A stretch of 8,706 nucleotides of DNA from Spirochaetaceae bacterium (GCA_007129695.1 SKVA01000139.1:1-8706), one strand, 5' to 3'. Positions 1-6,609 are shown, numbered from the stretch's first letter. Numbers and translations: made by a program. Notes: generated by a model from the sequence alone, not told the origin.

Positions 1-1
1 C

Positions 2-958
2 CTTGACGAGGTTCAGCGCATCCCCGATCTGCTGAACGAGGTACATGCGCTGATCGAGGGTTCCGGAACACGGTTCATTCTCTCCGGATCGAGCGCGCGC
101 AAGCTCAAACGTGGGGGCGCGAACCTACTGGGCGGCCGCGCGCTGATGCGCTACCTCCACCCGTTCACGGTGAAGGAGCTGGAGGAGCCTGGGACCGAGG
201 CCTTCGATCTGGAGCGCGCGCTCCTATTCGGTACGCTCCCGCCGCTGCTCGGACTGTCGAACCGCGACGCGGCGGACACGCTCAAAGCGTACGTCGAGGT
301 CTACCTGAGAGAGGAGATCCAGCTTGAGGCGCTCGTCCGCAACATTGGTGGATTCACCCGATTTCTGGACCTGAGCGCCGCGTACGCGGGCGAGATTCTC
401 AACTTCAACTCGATCGCGAAGGAGTCCGGACTGCCGCATCGGACTGTCCAGTCGTACTTCGAGGTACTCGAGGACACGCTCATCGCGATCCGCCTCCCAG
501 CGTGGAGGAAGAGCCCGACGAAGCGGCTCGTCGGACATCCAAAGGTATACCTCTTCGATAACGGTGTGACGAACGCACTGTGCCATCGGCTCGGCTCCGA
601 GCCTGAGCCGTCGGTCCGCGGGCGGCTCTTCGAACAGTTCATGATCCAAGAGACGCGTCGCCTACTCGACTACGCGGGCGAGGACGAGCGGATGTTCTAC
701 TGGCGGACGAACAACGGAGCGGAAGTCGATCTGATCGTCGAACTGGCGGGCACGCCGGTGCTTGCCGTAGAGTTCAAGAGTCGGCCGGTCATCGACGGCG
801 CCGACCTGAGCGGTCTGCGTTCATTCCACGACGACAATCCGAGCGTTCGGTGCATCGTCGTGTGCACGGCCGCGGAGCCGTGGCGACTCGACTTCGTAAC
901 CGTCCTACCGTGGCGCTTGTACCTGGACGGGCTCGATTCGCGCGACTTGCTGTCCTGA
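2..958 (+). CDS. AAA+ ATPase with DUF4143 domain, 5'-truncated by window edge
   Basis: The reading frame is open from base 2 and ends at TGA 956-958, giving 318 visible residues. It begins inside the ATPase domain: LDEVQRIPDLL at residues 1-11 is the Walker B segment and ILSGSSARKL (about 27-36) is the sensor region. The Walker A part, roughly 80-100 residues, lies outside the window. A DUF4143 domain follows, with YLREEI, a helix-turn-helix-like stretch (SIAKESGLPHRTVQSYFEVLEDT) and the typical C-terminal GRLFEQFMIQE, then EVDLIVE and AVEFKS. The D and ExK spacing resembles a degenerate PD-(D/E)xK nuclease fold. Proteins of this family are widespread, often mobile and of unknown cellular role. 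The ATG at 146 is internal, because conserved family sequence continues upstream of it. The gene converges on its neighbour with 26 bases between stops and has no evident link to the metabolic genes. Family assignment is firm; function is not known. Confidence 0.93.
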   Translation, partial: LDEVQRIPDLLNEVHALIEGSGTRFILSGSSARKLKRGGANLLGGRALMRYLHPFTVKELEEPGTEAFDLERALLFGTLPPLLGLSNRDAADTLKAYVEVYLREEIQLEALVRNIGGFTRFLDLSAAYAGEILNFNSIAKESGLPHRTVQSYFEVLEDTLIAIRLPAWRKSPTKRLVGHPKVYLFDNGVTNALCHRLGSEPEPSVRGRLFEQFMIQETRRLLDYAGEDERMFYWRTNNGAEVDLIVELAGTPVLAVEFKSRPVIDGADLSGLRSFHDDNPSVRCIVVCTAAEPWRLDFVTVLPWRLYLDGLDSRDLLS

Positions 959-984
959 ACGTGCGTCCGACTGCACGCGTCGAC

Positions 985-3072
985 CTACACCCGGAACGCA
1001 TCGATGCCGAGCGTGTCGGCCAGGCGGTGCCAGCGGCGCCGGTGCGAGCGATGCGTGATCATCGGACGGAACCCCAGCCGATGGTACGTCTTGAGCGCGG
1101 GCGCGCGAGGGTCGTCGGTCGTGAGCCAGCACGATGGGCACCCGCGATCGCGGAAGCTGTGGAGCACCGCGAGTGAGACCCAGTATCCCAGGCGGTGCCC
1201 GGCGTGCGAAGGCCTCACGCCGACGTAGTGCACGTACCCTTCGTCGTTCGCGCCAAAGGCTCCGGCAGTCGCGCACGCGACGCCGTCGGGGTCGTCGATG
1301 AAGAAGAGCCGCTCGGGCGAGTAGCCGCCGCGCCCCTCGATCCGGGTGCGAAAATCGTCGGCCGTCAGCGACTCCTCGAACGATTCGCCGATGATCGCGC
1401 ACCACGCTTCGGCGTCGCTCGCATCTCCGCGCGCGCAGCGCAGCGTGTAGCCGGCGGGCAGGTCGAGCGGTGGGAGCGCGTCGAACCCGACGCGCCTCAT
1501 GTGGAGCTGCGGGCTGGTGGGCAGCTCGGCGTCGGGTCCACCGGCCCAGTCGGGGAGCCGGTCGGCGAGCGAGTCGCGCCAGTGGAGAAGTTCCGACCGG
1601 CAATCGGGAGCCGCGACGGCGGACCGGTCGATCCGCGCCAGGACTTCGGCGAGCGCGGCCGTTCCGCGGCCGACGGGTGCGTCGTCGATGAGCCGGACGG
1701 CATCGGTCACCGCGCGCGCGACAAAGCTCAGTCGGTCGATCAGCCGGTCGGCCCGGCTCAGGATCGCCTCCGGTTCGCAAGCGTCGTCGAAGAGCAGCGC
1801 GCCATGGCGTGCTTCCTGCCAGATGTCGGCTGCGTCCAGGAGACGTGTCATCGTATCGGTGAAGGTGTCGGGCGCGGCGTCCCGAGCGTCGAACCCGCCG
1901 AACGCGAGCGTTCGCGGGTCGTAGGGCCCCGGCATGAAGGTATCGTCGCGGTACCGGTCGCGCTCGGCCCGGCTCCGGAAGTCGGGCACCGGCTGCGGCC
2001 GGCCGCCTTCGACCGCCGACCGGTACGCCTGGATACCCGGGAGCGTTACGTCGGCTGCGCGGTACACGTCGAAGGGCCCGACGACGCCGTTGAGGATCTG
2101 GTTCGCGAAGTGGTAGAGCGTCCAGAAGTCGCCACCGCCGTGTCCGGTCTTCTCGGCCAGTGTGTCGAGCGGATCGACCGGTGGTTCGACGACGAAACCG
2201 GGGCTGTGTCCCCGCCCGCCCGGACGGATCCGGAGCGTCCGGTCGTGGTAGTCGCTGGCGGCGCGCGTCCCCCACAGGCGCTGCACGTCGGAGTCGAGCG
2301 TCGACGACCCCATCAGGTTGCGCATCACGCCGCCGTTTCCGAAGCGCACCAGACTCGCGGCCATACCGGAAAGGCCGTCGGGCGGGTCGATCAGGTGCCC
2401 GGGCAGCCTGACCGATCCCGGGAGCGCGACGACCTCGGCCGGCCGCTCGCCGGTTATCACCATGACCGGCCCGATCGAGTGCGTGCAGTAGTAGTGCCAC
2501 GGGAGCCAGCTCCGCCACGCGTGCACGGTATGACCGGGTACAACCGGGGTGCGGTCGATGTAGGTGTACGCCAGGTGGAGGCAGTCGTGCACGTACGAGT
2601 ACTCGGCGTACTGGAGGTCGCCGAAGAAGCCCTCCGACCAGCGTCTGGCCAGGTAGCGGTTGACCCGCGTGTACGGGTAGTTCTCCGCCAGCTGGTAGAT
2701 CCGCCCGGACGACTCGACCGCCTCGACCAGCCGCACGCCGTCGGCGCACGTAAAGAACGCGGTGACCTCGCTCAGCACGTGCTTCCCGGCGGCGAGCGCC
2801 GCGATGACATGCTCCGCGTGGTTCGGGAGATACGTCGCAACGAGCACGGCGTCGATGTCCCACGACAGGAAGGTCTCGGCGTCTGCAGTCACCGGCCCGT
2901 CAGGAACGGCTCGGCGAAACGCCTCCTGGAAATGCGGGTTCGTGTCGCACCCGGCGACGACGTCGATGTTGACCGCGCGCGCGGCGCCGATAATGTCGAG
3001 TCCGCGCCCGAGACCCCACACCCCCATGCGGATGCGTCGGTCGGTGGGGAATACTATGTCTTCGCTCGTCAT
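985..3072 (-). CDS. Gfo/Idh/MocA-type oxidoreductase fused to C-terminal GNAT acetyltransferase
   Basis: This 695-residue protein carries two domains. Residues 14-130 form a Rossmann fold with the dinucleotide loop GVWGLGRG at 17-24. The substrate domain runs to about 370, with CTHSIGP (His198 as the likely catalytic His) and LPGIQAYRSAVEGGRPQPVPDF at 344-365, typical of the family. After a mostly helical linker (about 400-530), residues 533-695 look like a GNAT N-acetyltransferase: VHYVGVRPSHAGHRLG at 614-629 is the acetyl-CoA-binding motif A, and LKTYHRLGFRPM (660-671) is the usual C-terminal motif B. The family's EKP motif is replaced by SEVT (101-104), so the usual catalytic Lys is missing. 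The start at 3072 is chosen because GGAGGA (plus-strand 3078-3083) sits 5 bases upstream; a longer frame back to 3222 overlaps the divergent gene and is low-complexity and Arg-rich. No Shine-Dalgarno is seen near Met525, so the GNAT part is probably not a separate gene. Substrates are unknown. Confidence 0.9.
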   Translation of the reverse strand: MTSEDIVFPTDRRIRMGVWGLGRGLDIIGAARAVNIDVVAGCDTNPHFQEAFRRAVPDGPVTADAETFLSWDIDAVLVATYLPNHAEHVIAALAAGKHVLSEVTAFFTCADGVRLVEAVESSGRIYQLAENYPYTRVNRYLARRWSEGFFGDLQYAEYSYVHDCLHLAYTYIDRTPVVPGHTVHAWRSWLPWHYYCTHSIGPVMVITGERPAEVVALPGSVRLPGHLIDPPDGLSGMAASLVRFGNGGVMRNLMGSSTLDSDVQRLWGTRAASDYHDRTLRIRPGGRGHSPGFVVEPPVDPLDTLAEKTGHGGGDFWTLYHFANQILNGVVGPFDVYRAADVTLPGIQAYRSAVEGGRPQPVPDFRSRAERDRYRDDTFMPGPYDPRTLAFGGFDARDAAPDTFTDTMTRLLDAADIWQEARHGALLFDDACEPEAILSRADRLIDRLSFVARAVTDAVRLIDDAPVGRGTAALAEVLARIDRSAVAAPDCRSELLHWRDSLADRLPDWAGGPDAELPTSPQLHMRRVGFDALPPLDLPAGYTLRCARGDASDAEAWCAIIGESFEESLTADDFRTRIEGRGGYSPERLFFIDDPDGVACATAGAFGANDEGYVHYVGVRPSHAGHRLGYWVSLAVLHSFRDRGCPSCWLTTDDPRAPALKTYHRLGFRPMITHRSHRRRWHRLADTLGIDAFRV

Positions 3073-3077
3073 TCCGG

Positions 3078-3083
3078 TCCTCC
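3078..3083 (-). promoter_or_regulatory. Shine-Dalgarno site of the oxidoreductase-GNAT gene
   Basis: On the minus strand this reads GGAGGA, 5 bases before the ATG at 3072-3070. It decides the start against the longer in-frame ORF that begins at 3222 and would run into the coding region of the divergent gene. Confidence 0.85.
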
Positions 3084-3092
3084 ATGGCGGGC

Positions 3093-3121
3093 TTGATTCG
3101 ATCGGCTCGGTCGCCCATGAT
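3093..3121 (+). promoter_or_regulatory. Possible weak promoter for the core-MetE gene
   Basis: TTGATT (3093-3098) and CATGAT (3116-3121) are separated by 17 bases; each matches the sigma70 consensus at 4 of 6 positions. On the opposite strand TTGCGA and CATCAT, also 17 bases apart, could serve the divergent gene, with the two -10 boxes overlapping. Both are weak matches; the main support is that a promoter must exist somewhere in this 83-base divergent gap. Confidence 0.3.
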
Positions 3122-3125
3122 GAAC

Positions 3126-3143
3126 GCGAACGACGGCGTTCGC
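3126..3143. promoter_or_regulatory. Inverted repeat in divergent intergenic region (candidate operator or hairpin)
   Basis: GCGAACG (3126-3132) and CGTTCGC (3137-3143) are perfect inverted copies around the 4-base spacer ACGG. The repeat lies between the possible promoter and the Shine-Dalgarno AAGGGGG (3144-3150), which it touches. It could be an operator shared by the two divergent genes, or an mRNA hairpin that affects ribosome access for the core-MetE gene. Confidence 0.5.
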
Positions 3144-3150
3144 AAGGGGG
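3144..3150 (+). promoter_or_regulatory. Shine-Dalgarno site of the core-MetE gene
   Basis: AAGGGGG stands 5 bases before ATG 3156. It favours this start over in-frame ATGs at 3084, 3117 and 3120, whose added residues look nothing like the family N-terminus. Confidence 0.8.
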
Positions 3151-3155
3151 TTCGC

Positions 3156-4154
3156 ATGAGTATCCAGACAACCGTAGTCGGCAGCTATCCGGTTCCCGAG
3201 TGGCTGAAGATGTATCCGTCACGGCCGAACCTGCGCGACGCGATCCTGGCGGTACTCAAGACGCAGGAGCTCGCCGGGATCGACGTGATCACCGACGGCG
3301 AACTGTCGCGGTGGGACGTCAACCATCCCGACACGAACGGTATGATCGAGACGTTCATCGCGCCGCTCGACGGTGTGAGGACCCGGCTGTCGCGCCGCGA
3401 GGTCGAGGAGTTCCGCTCGCTCCCGGGGATGGAGTTCCGCGCGAGGCCCGCGGGGATCGTCGAATCGGAGATCGGCGAAGGGATGCTCGACCTGATCGGC
3501 GACTGGCGGTTCATCAAGGGGCTCGCGGCGCGGCTGAAGTTCACCGTGACGTCGCCGTACATGCTCGCGAAGACGCTCGTCGACCACCACTACCGTGACA
3601 TCCGCGCGCTCACGCACGCGATCGCGACCGCGCTGTCGACGCAGGTCGCCGCCATCGACGCGCCGATCGTTCAGGTGGACGAGGCAAACCTCCCCGGTCA
3701 TCCCGACGACGCCGACTGGGCGCACGAACCGATCAACGTCGTGCTCGATGCGATCGCAGCCGGGCAGGGACGCGGGATGCACTTCTGCTTCGGCAACTAC
3801 GGCGGCCAGAGCATCCAGCGCGGCACCTGGGACACGCTGATCGCGTTCTTCAACAACCTCCACCTGGACCACCTGGTCCTGGAGTTTGCTCGCCGCGGCT
3901 ACGATGAGATTGACCGATTCAAGGAGCTTCGCCCCGACATCCACCTGGGAATCGGCGTGATCGACATCAAGGATAAAGAGGTCGAGTCGCCCGACCTGGT
4001 CGCGAAACGCATCGACGACGCGGTCAGACTCCTTGGTCCCGACCGGGTCCGCTGGGTCCACCCCGACTGCGGCTTCTGGATGCTCCCGCGCAGCGTAGCC
4101 GACCGCAAGATGGCCGCGCTGGTAGCCGGTCGCGACCTGTTCACAGGGAAATAG
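3156..4154 (+). CDS. Core MetE-like zinc methyltransferase (cobalamin-independent methionine synthase II family)
   Basis: The 332-residue protein corresponds to the catalytic C-terminal TIM barrel of MetE without the N-terminal domain, the usual size for archaeal and bacterial 'core MetE' proteins. It opens with TTVVGSYP (5-12), like the TTTIGSFP start of the MetE catalytic domain. The four zinc ligands are visible: His209 and Cys211 (MHFCFG), Glu243 (LVLEFA) and Cys305 (HPDCGF). Glu49 (DGELSRWD) and Asp175 (QVDEAN) match homocysteine-binding positions of E. coli MetE (Glu484 and Asp599). The position of the catalytic proton donor His694 is occupied by Lys272 (VIDIKDKEVES), so the reaction or methyl donor may differ from true methionine synthesis. 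Related zinc enzymes include epoxyalkane:coenzyme M transferase, so another thiol alkyl transfer is possible. It starts a two-gene unit with the oxidoreductase 9 bases downstream. Family is certain; substrate is unknown. Confidence 0.93.
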   Translation: MSIQTTVVGSYPVPEWLKMYPSRPNLRDAILAVLKTQELAGIDVITDGELSRWDVNHPDTNGMIETFIAPLDGVRTRLSRREVEEFRSLPGMEFRARPAGIVESEIGEGMLDLIGDWRFIKGLAARLKFTVTSPYMLAKTLVDHHYRDIRALTHAIATALSTQVAAIDAPIVQVDEANLPGHPDDADWAHEPINVVLDAIAAGQGRGMHFCFGNYGGQSIQRGTWDTLIAFFNNLHLDHLVLEFARRGYDEIDRFKELRPDIHLGIGVIDIKDKEVESPDLVAKRIDDAVRLLGPDRVRWVHPDCGFWMLPRSVADRKMAALVAGRDLFTGK

Positions 4155-4163
4155 GCACAGACG

Positions 4164-5132
4164 ATGGTACGCATCGGACTGTACGGCAACAACGGGCACC
4201 AGCTGCCGACCGACGGCGGCGATAGATCGTGGACGGATCGTGGCGCGGTTGTCGCAGTCGCGGGGTTTGCCGCGAAAGACGCGGCGGCGGCGCGACACTA
4301 CGACACGCTCGACGGGATGCTTGCGGACCCGGACATCGATCTGGTGTCGCTCTGCTCTCCGCGGAGAGCCGATCAGGCCGCCGACGCGATTCGCTGCATG
4401 GAGGCCGGGAAACACGTGCTCGCGGAGAAGCCGTGCGCGTTCAACGAGGGAGACCTGGACCGGATCATCCAGACGGCGGGACGAACGGGGCGCGTGTTCC
4501 ACGAGATGGCGCCGACGATCGTCGAGGAGCCGTACGCAACGATCGCGGCGGTCGTGCGTGAGGGCCGGATCGGATCGGTCGTCCAGGTATACGCGCAGAA
4601 GTCGTACCCGTGGACGACTTCGCGACCGCGTGACGAGGCGGTCGACGGGGGACTGCTCAGGCAAGCCGGTGTCTATCTCTATCGGTTCGTCGAACACATC
4701 GCCGGAATCCGGGTCGTCGAGACTGCGGCGTACGAGTCACGCGTGGGATCGCACGACTCGACCAGCCAGTGCCGACGCGCCGCGTCGGTCATCATGAGGC
4801 TGGAAAACGGTGGCGTCGCGTCGGGCGTCGCGAACTACTGCACCCCTGCCCCTCCCGACTGGAGTCGGTGGGGGTACGAAACGCTGCGCGTCTTCGGTGA
4901 GCACGGGTTGGTCGAGTCGATCAACTACGGTCAGGTGCTGCGCATCGTCATCACCGAAGGCGGGGTGTCCGACATCGTTCCCGCAGCGATCCCGGACCCC
5001 GCACGCTCCGCCGACCAGTTCCTCCTCCACGTCCTGCGCGAGATCGAAGGCGACGAGAAGCCGCTCATGTCGATCGACGCGGAGCTGCACCCCACGCGGA
5101 TGGTCAACCGCGCCAAAGCCGCCGCACAATAG
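4164..5132 (+). CDS. Gfo/Idh/MocA family NAD(P)-dependent oxidoreductase
   Basis: This 322-residue protein starts with a nucleotide-binding strand and loop, MVRIGLYGNNGH (Gly5, Gly8, Gly11). It contains the hallmark MEAGKHVLAEKPCAF with Glu88-Lys89-Pro90. HEMAPTIVEEPYATIAAVVREGRIGSV is the usual start of the second domain. The GGG...GxHxxD active-site motif is altered to GGLLRQAGVYLYRF: Tyr171 stands where the catalytic His is expected. The family oxidises or reduces sugars, inositols and related polyols, and also includes members acting on other compounds, so the substrate cannot be read off. At 322 residues it is a little shorter than most members. The start codon has no strong Shine-Dalgarno of its own, and the gap of 9 bases after the core-MetE gene suggests co-transcription and translational coupling. 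It ends just 3 bases before the -35 box of the next gene. The family call is firm; reaction and substrate are unknown. Confidence 0.9.
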   Translation: MVRIGLYGNNGHQLPTDGGDRSWTDRGAVVAVAGFAAKDAAAARHYDTLDGMLADPDIDLVSLCSPRRADQAADAIRCMEAGKHVLAEKPCAFNEGDLDRIIQTAGRTGRVFHEMAPTIVEEPYATIAAVVREGRIGSVVQVYAQKSYPWTTSRPRDEAVDGGLLRQAGVYLYRFVEHIAGIRVVETAAYESRVGSHDSTSQCRRAASVIMRLENGGVASGVANYCTPAPPDWSRWGYETLRVFGEHGLVESINYGQVLRIVITEGGVSDIVPAAIPDPARSADQFLLHVLREIEGDEKPLMSIDAELHPTRMVNRAKAAAQ

Positions 5133-5135
5133 CGC

Positions 5136-5163
5136 TTGTCATTTGTTCAATTTCGATTAGAAT
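5136..5163 (+). promoter_or_regulatory. Sigma70-type promoter of the NCS2 permease gene
   Basis: TTGTCA (5136-5141) and TAGAAT (5158-5163) each match the consensus at 5 of 6 positions and are 16 bases apart. The stretch is strikingly AT-rich for this window. It begins 3 bases after the stop of the upstream gene, and transcription would start near 5170, giving a leader of about 45 bases. The permease can thus be expressed apart from the upstream pair. Confidence 0.75.
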
Positions 5164-5175
5164 AGTGCCAATTCA

Positions 5176-5190
5176 CCGCAGTGCCTGCGG
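5176..5190 (+). promoter_or_regulatory. Hairpin or inverted repeat in the permease leader
   Basis: CCGCAG (5176-5181) and CTGCGG (5185-5190) pair perfectly around TGC. It lies just downstream of the expected transcription start and 13 bases before the Shine-Dalgarno GGAGGGA (5204-5210). No U-run follows, so it is not a terminator. It may be an operator or a leader stem. Confidence 0.4.
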
Positions 5191-5213
5191 AACCTGTTCG
5201 TATGGAGGGAGTC

Positions 5214-6515
5214 ATGTCTGACGAAGTCACGAAAGAGGGGCTGAGCGGCAAGGTCGTCGTGCTGGGGCTCCAGCACACCTTTGTCATGTTCGGAGCGACC
5301 GTCCTGGTGCCGATACTCACCGGGCTGGACATCGGCGTCACGCTGTTCGCCGCGGGCGTCGGAACGCTCCTGTTCCACGTGGTCACCAAGTTCAAGGTGC
5401 CCGTCTTCCTGGGGAGCTCGTTCGCGTTCCTGCCGGCGCTGTTCGTGATCGGCTCGACCGAGGGGTTACCGTACGCGCTCGGCGGTATACTGGTAGCGGG
5501 TCTCCTCTACATCGTCGTCGCGATCATCTTCAACTTCGTGTCGATCGACGTGCTGCACCGGATTCTGCCACCGCACGTCACGGGCCCCGTCATCATCCTG
5601 ATCGGCATCATTCTGGCCCCGGTCGCGATCCTGAACTCGGTCGACGGGTACGTCGGTAACGTTCAGGCGCAGATCGGCATCCTTGGGTGCTGGCTGGTCG
5701 CGTTCTTCACGTTCGCGGTCGGCATCGTCGTGAAGGTCGCGTTCCCGAAGTGGCGCCTCAACTTTCTGTCGCTGCTACCCGTCCTGATCGCAATCGTCGC
5801 AGGCTATGTACTCTCGATTATCATCGGTGTTGTCGACTTCTCATCTGTCCGCGAGGCCGCGTGGATCGGTCTTCCGGCCTTCACGCTTCCGCGCTTCTCG
5901 ATGACCGCGATCAGCTTCGCGGTACCGATCGCGATCGTGACGATGGTCGAGCACTTCGGTGACATCCTGGCGATCGGTAACGTCGTCGGCAAGGACTTCC
6001 TGAAGGACCCGAAGATCTCGCGCACGCTCCTTGGTGACGGTATCGCGACGTCGCTGTCTGCGCTGATCGGTGGCCCCGCGAACACGACCTACAGCGAGAA
6101 CACCGGCGCGATCGCGCTGACCGGCGTTCACAACCCTGCGGTCATGCGCGTCGCAGCGGTCTTCGCGATCCTGATCTCCTTCGTTCCGAAGTTCAACGCG
6201 ATCATCGGGACGATCCCCGCGCCGGTCATCGGCGGTATCTCGATCCTGCTCTTCGGTATGATCTCGGCGATCGGCGTGAAGAACATGGTCGACGCGCGCG
6301 TCGACATGGGCGACCCGAAGGTCCTGATGATCGTGGCGGCGATGATGGTGCTCGGACTTGGCACCGGCGCGATCGCGGGCCTGGTCGGCGGCGATGCTGC
6401 CGGCGCATCGATCGCCTTCGGCAACTTCAACATCGGCGGACTCGGCCTTGCCGCAATCGTCGGTATTCTTCTGAACCTGATCATCAACTTCAAGCAGGTG
6501 AAGAAAGAGGCCTGA
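5214..6515 (+). CDS. NCS2-family nucleobase permease, uracil type (UraA-like)
   Basis: The 433-residue inner-membrane protein is hydrophobic along its whole length, consistent with the 14-segment NCS2 fold, and imports a nucleobase by proton symport. GLQHTFVMFGATVLVPIL (18-35) is the conserved first segment and FLGSSFAFL (65-73) matches the segment 3 motif. The two substrate-binding glutamates of E. coli UraA (Glu241 and Glu290) correspond to Glu246 (MVEHFGD) and Glu295 (TTYSENTGAIALTG), with the same 49-residue spacing. Glu in the ENxG motif is usual for uracil-type members; xanthine and urate carriers normally have Gln there. UraA His245 is Asp250 here. The start at 5214 follows GGAGGGA at 5204-5210; a GTG at 5181 in the same frame would sit inside the leader hairpin and is not preferred. 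It has its own promoter and precedes DUF2877 and fdrA, which suggests that the cargo feeds that pathway. Uracil is the first guess; another pyrimidine, a purine or a cyclic ureide is possible. Confidence 0.92.
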   Translation: MSDEVTKEGLSGKVVVLGLQHTFVMFGATVLVPILTGLDIGVTLFAAGVGTLLFHVVTKFKVPVFLGSSFAFLPALFVIGSTEGLPYALGGILVAGLLYIVVAIIFNFVSIDVLHRILPPHVTGPVIILIGIILAPVAILNSVDGYVGNVQAQIGILGCWLVAFFTFAVGIVVKVAFPKWRLNFLSLLPVLIAIVAGYVLSIIIGVVDFSSVREAAWIGLPAFTLPRFSMTAISFAVPIAIVTMVEHFGDILAIGNVVGKDFLKDPKISRTLLGDGIATSLSALIGGPANTTYSENTGAIALTGVHNPAVMRVAAVFAILISFVPKFNAIIGTIPAPVIGGISILLFGMISAIGVKNMVDARVDMGDPKVLMIVAAMMVLGLGTGAIAGLVGGDAAGASIAFGNFNIGGLGLAAIVGILLNLIINFKQVKKEA

Positions 6516-6547
6516 AGCGCTGCGCGCAGAGGCGCGGAGACGGCAGA

Positions 6548-6568
6548 GAGCCCGGTGAGAACTCGGGC
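6548..6568 (+). repeat. Upstream partial copy of the terminator hairpin (possible attenuator arms)
   Basis: The 13 bases GAGCCCGGTGAGA at 6548-6560 recur at 6571-6583. The first copy can form its own weaker hairpin: GCCCGG (6550-6555) with TCGGGC (6563-6568), including one G-U pair. The arm 6563-6568 can instead pair with GCCCGG at 6573-6578 around the loop AAGA, which would break the terminator stem. These alternative pairings resemble a 1-2-3-4 attenuator, but a simple duplication would look the same. Confidence 0.5.
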
Positions 6569-6600
6569 AAGAGCCCGGTGAGAGCCGGGCTCTTTCTTTT
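6569..6600 (+). terminator. Rho-independent terminator after the permease gene
   Basis: AAGAGCCCGG (6569-6578) and CCGGGCTCTT (6585-6594) form a perfect 10-bp stem around the loop TGAGAG. The U-rich tract TTTCTTTT (6593-6600) completes a classic intrinsic terminator. It ends directly against the Shine-Dalgarno of the next gene, so expression of DUF2877 needs read-through or a regulated opening of this stem, as no separate promoter is visible between the terminator and that gene. Confidence 0.88.
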
Positions 6601-6609
6601 GGGGGACGA

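Noticed and set aside
960..977. Hairpin CGTGC...GCACG between the convergent genes as a shared terminator
   Set aside because: It has only a 5-bp stem with an 8-base loop and no U-run on either strand, too weak to call.
1471..1500. Separate start for the GNAT domain at Met525
   Set aside because: There is no Shine-Dalgarno upstream of this ATG, and the frame runs unbroken from the oxidoreductase domain.
905..2863. Minus-strand open frame of 652 codons overlapping the same gene in another frame
   Set aside because: It is extremely Arg-rich with no family resemblance; it is an out-of-frame shadow of the real gene.
1195..3096. Plus-strand open frame of 633 codons opposite the oxidoreductase-GNAT gene
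   Set aside because: The translation is Arg/Val/Gly-rich with no recognisable domain, and the minus strand encodes conserved folds throughout. Long antisense frames are expected in GC-rich coding DNA.
3127..3142. LexA (SOS) box in CGAAC...GTTCG
   Set aside because: The Gram-positive LexA consensus has 4 bases between CGAAC and GTTCG; here there are 6, so the half-sites are out of register.
3073..3222. 50-residue N-terminal extension of the oxidoreductase-GNAT fusion
   Set aside because: It would overlap the divergent core-MetE coding region, is Ser/Arg-rich, and a strong Shine-Dalgarno supports the start at 3072.
3219..4697. Minus-strand open frame of 492 codons opposite the core-MetE and Gfo/Idh genes
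   Set aside because: Both plus-strand genes show clear conserved motifs; the antisense product is Arg/Val/Asp-rich and featureless.
5164..5213. Purine-type riboswitch in the permease leader
   Set aside because: The leader is only about 45 bases and holds a single short hairpin, too short for a three-way-junction purine aptamer.
6520..6529. 10-base palindrome CTGCGCGCAG just after the permease stop
   Set aside because: Short self-complementary GC runs are common by chance in this composition, and it has no link to a promoter.
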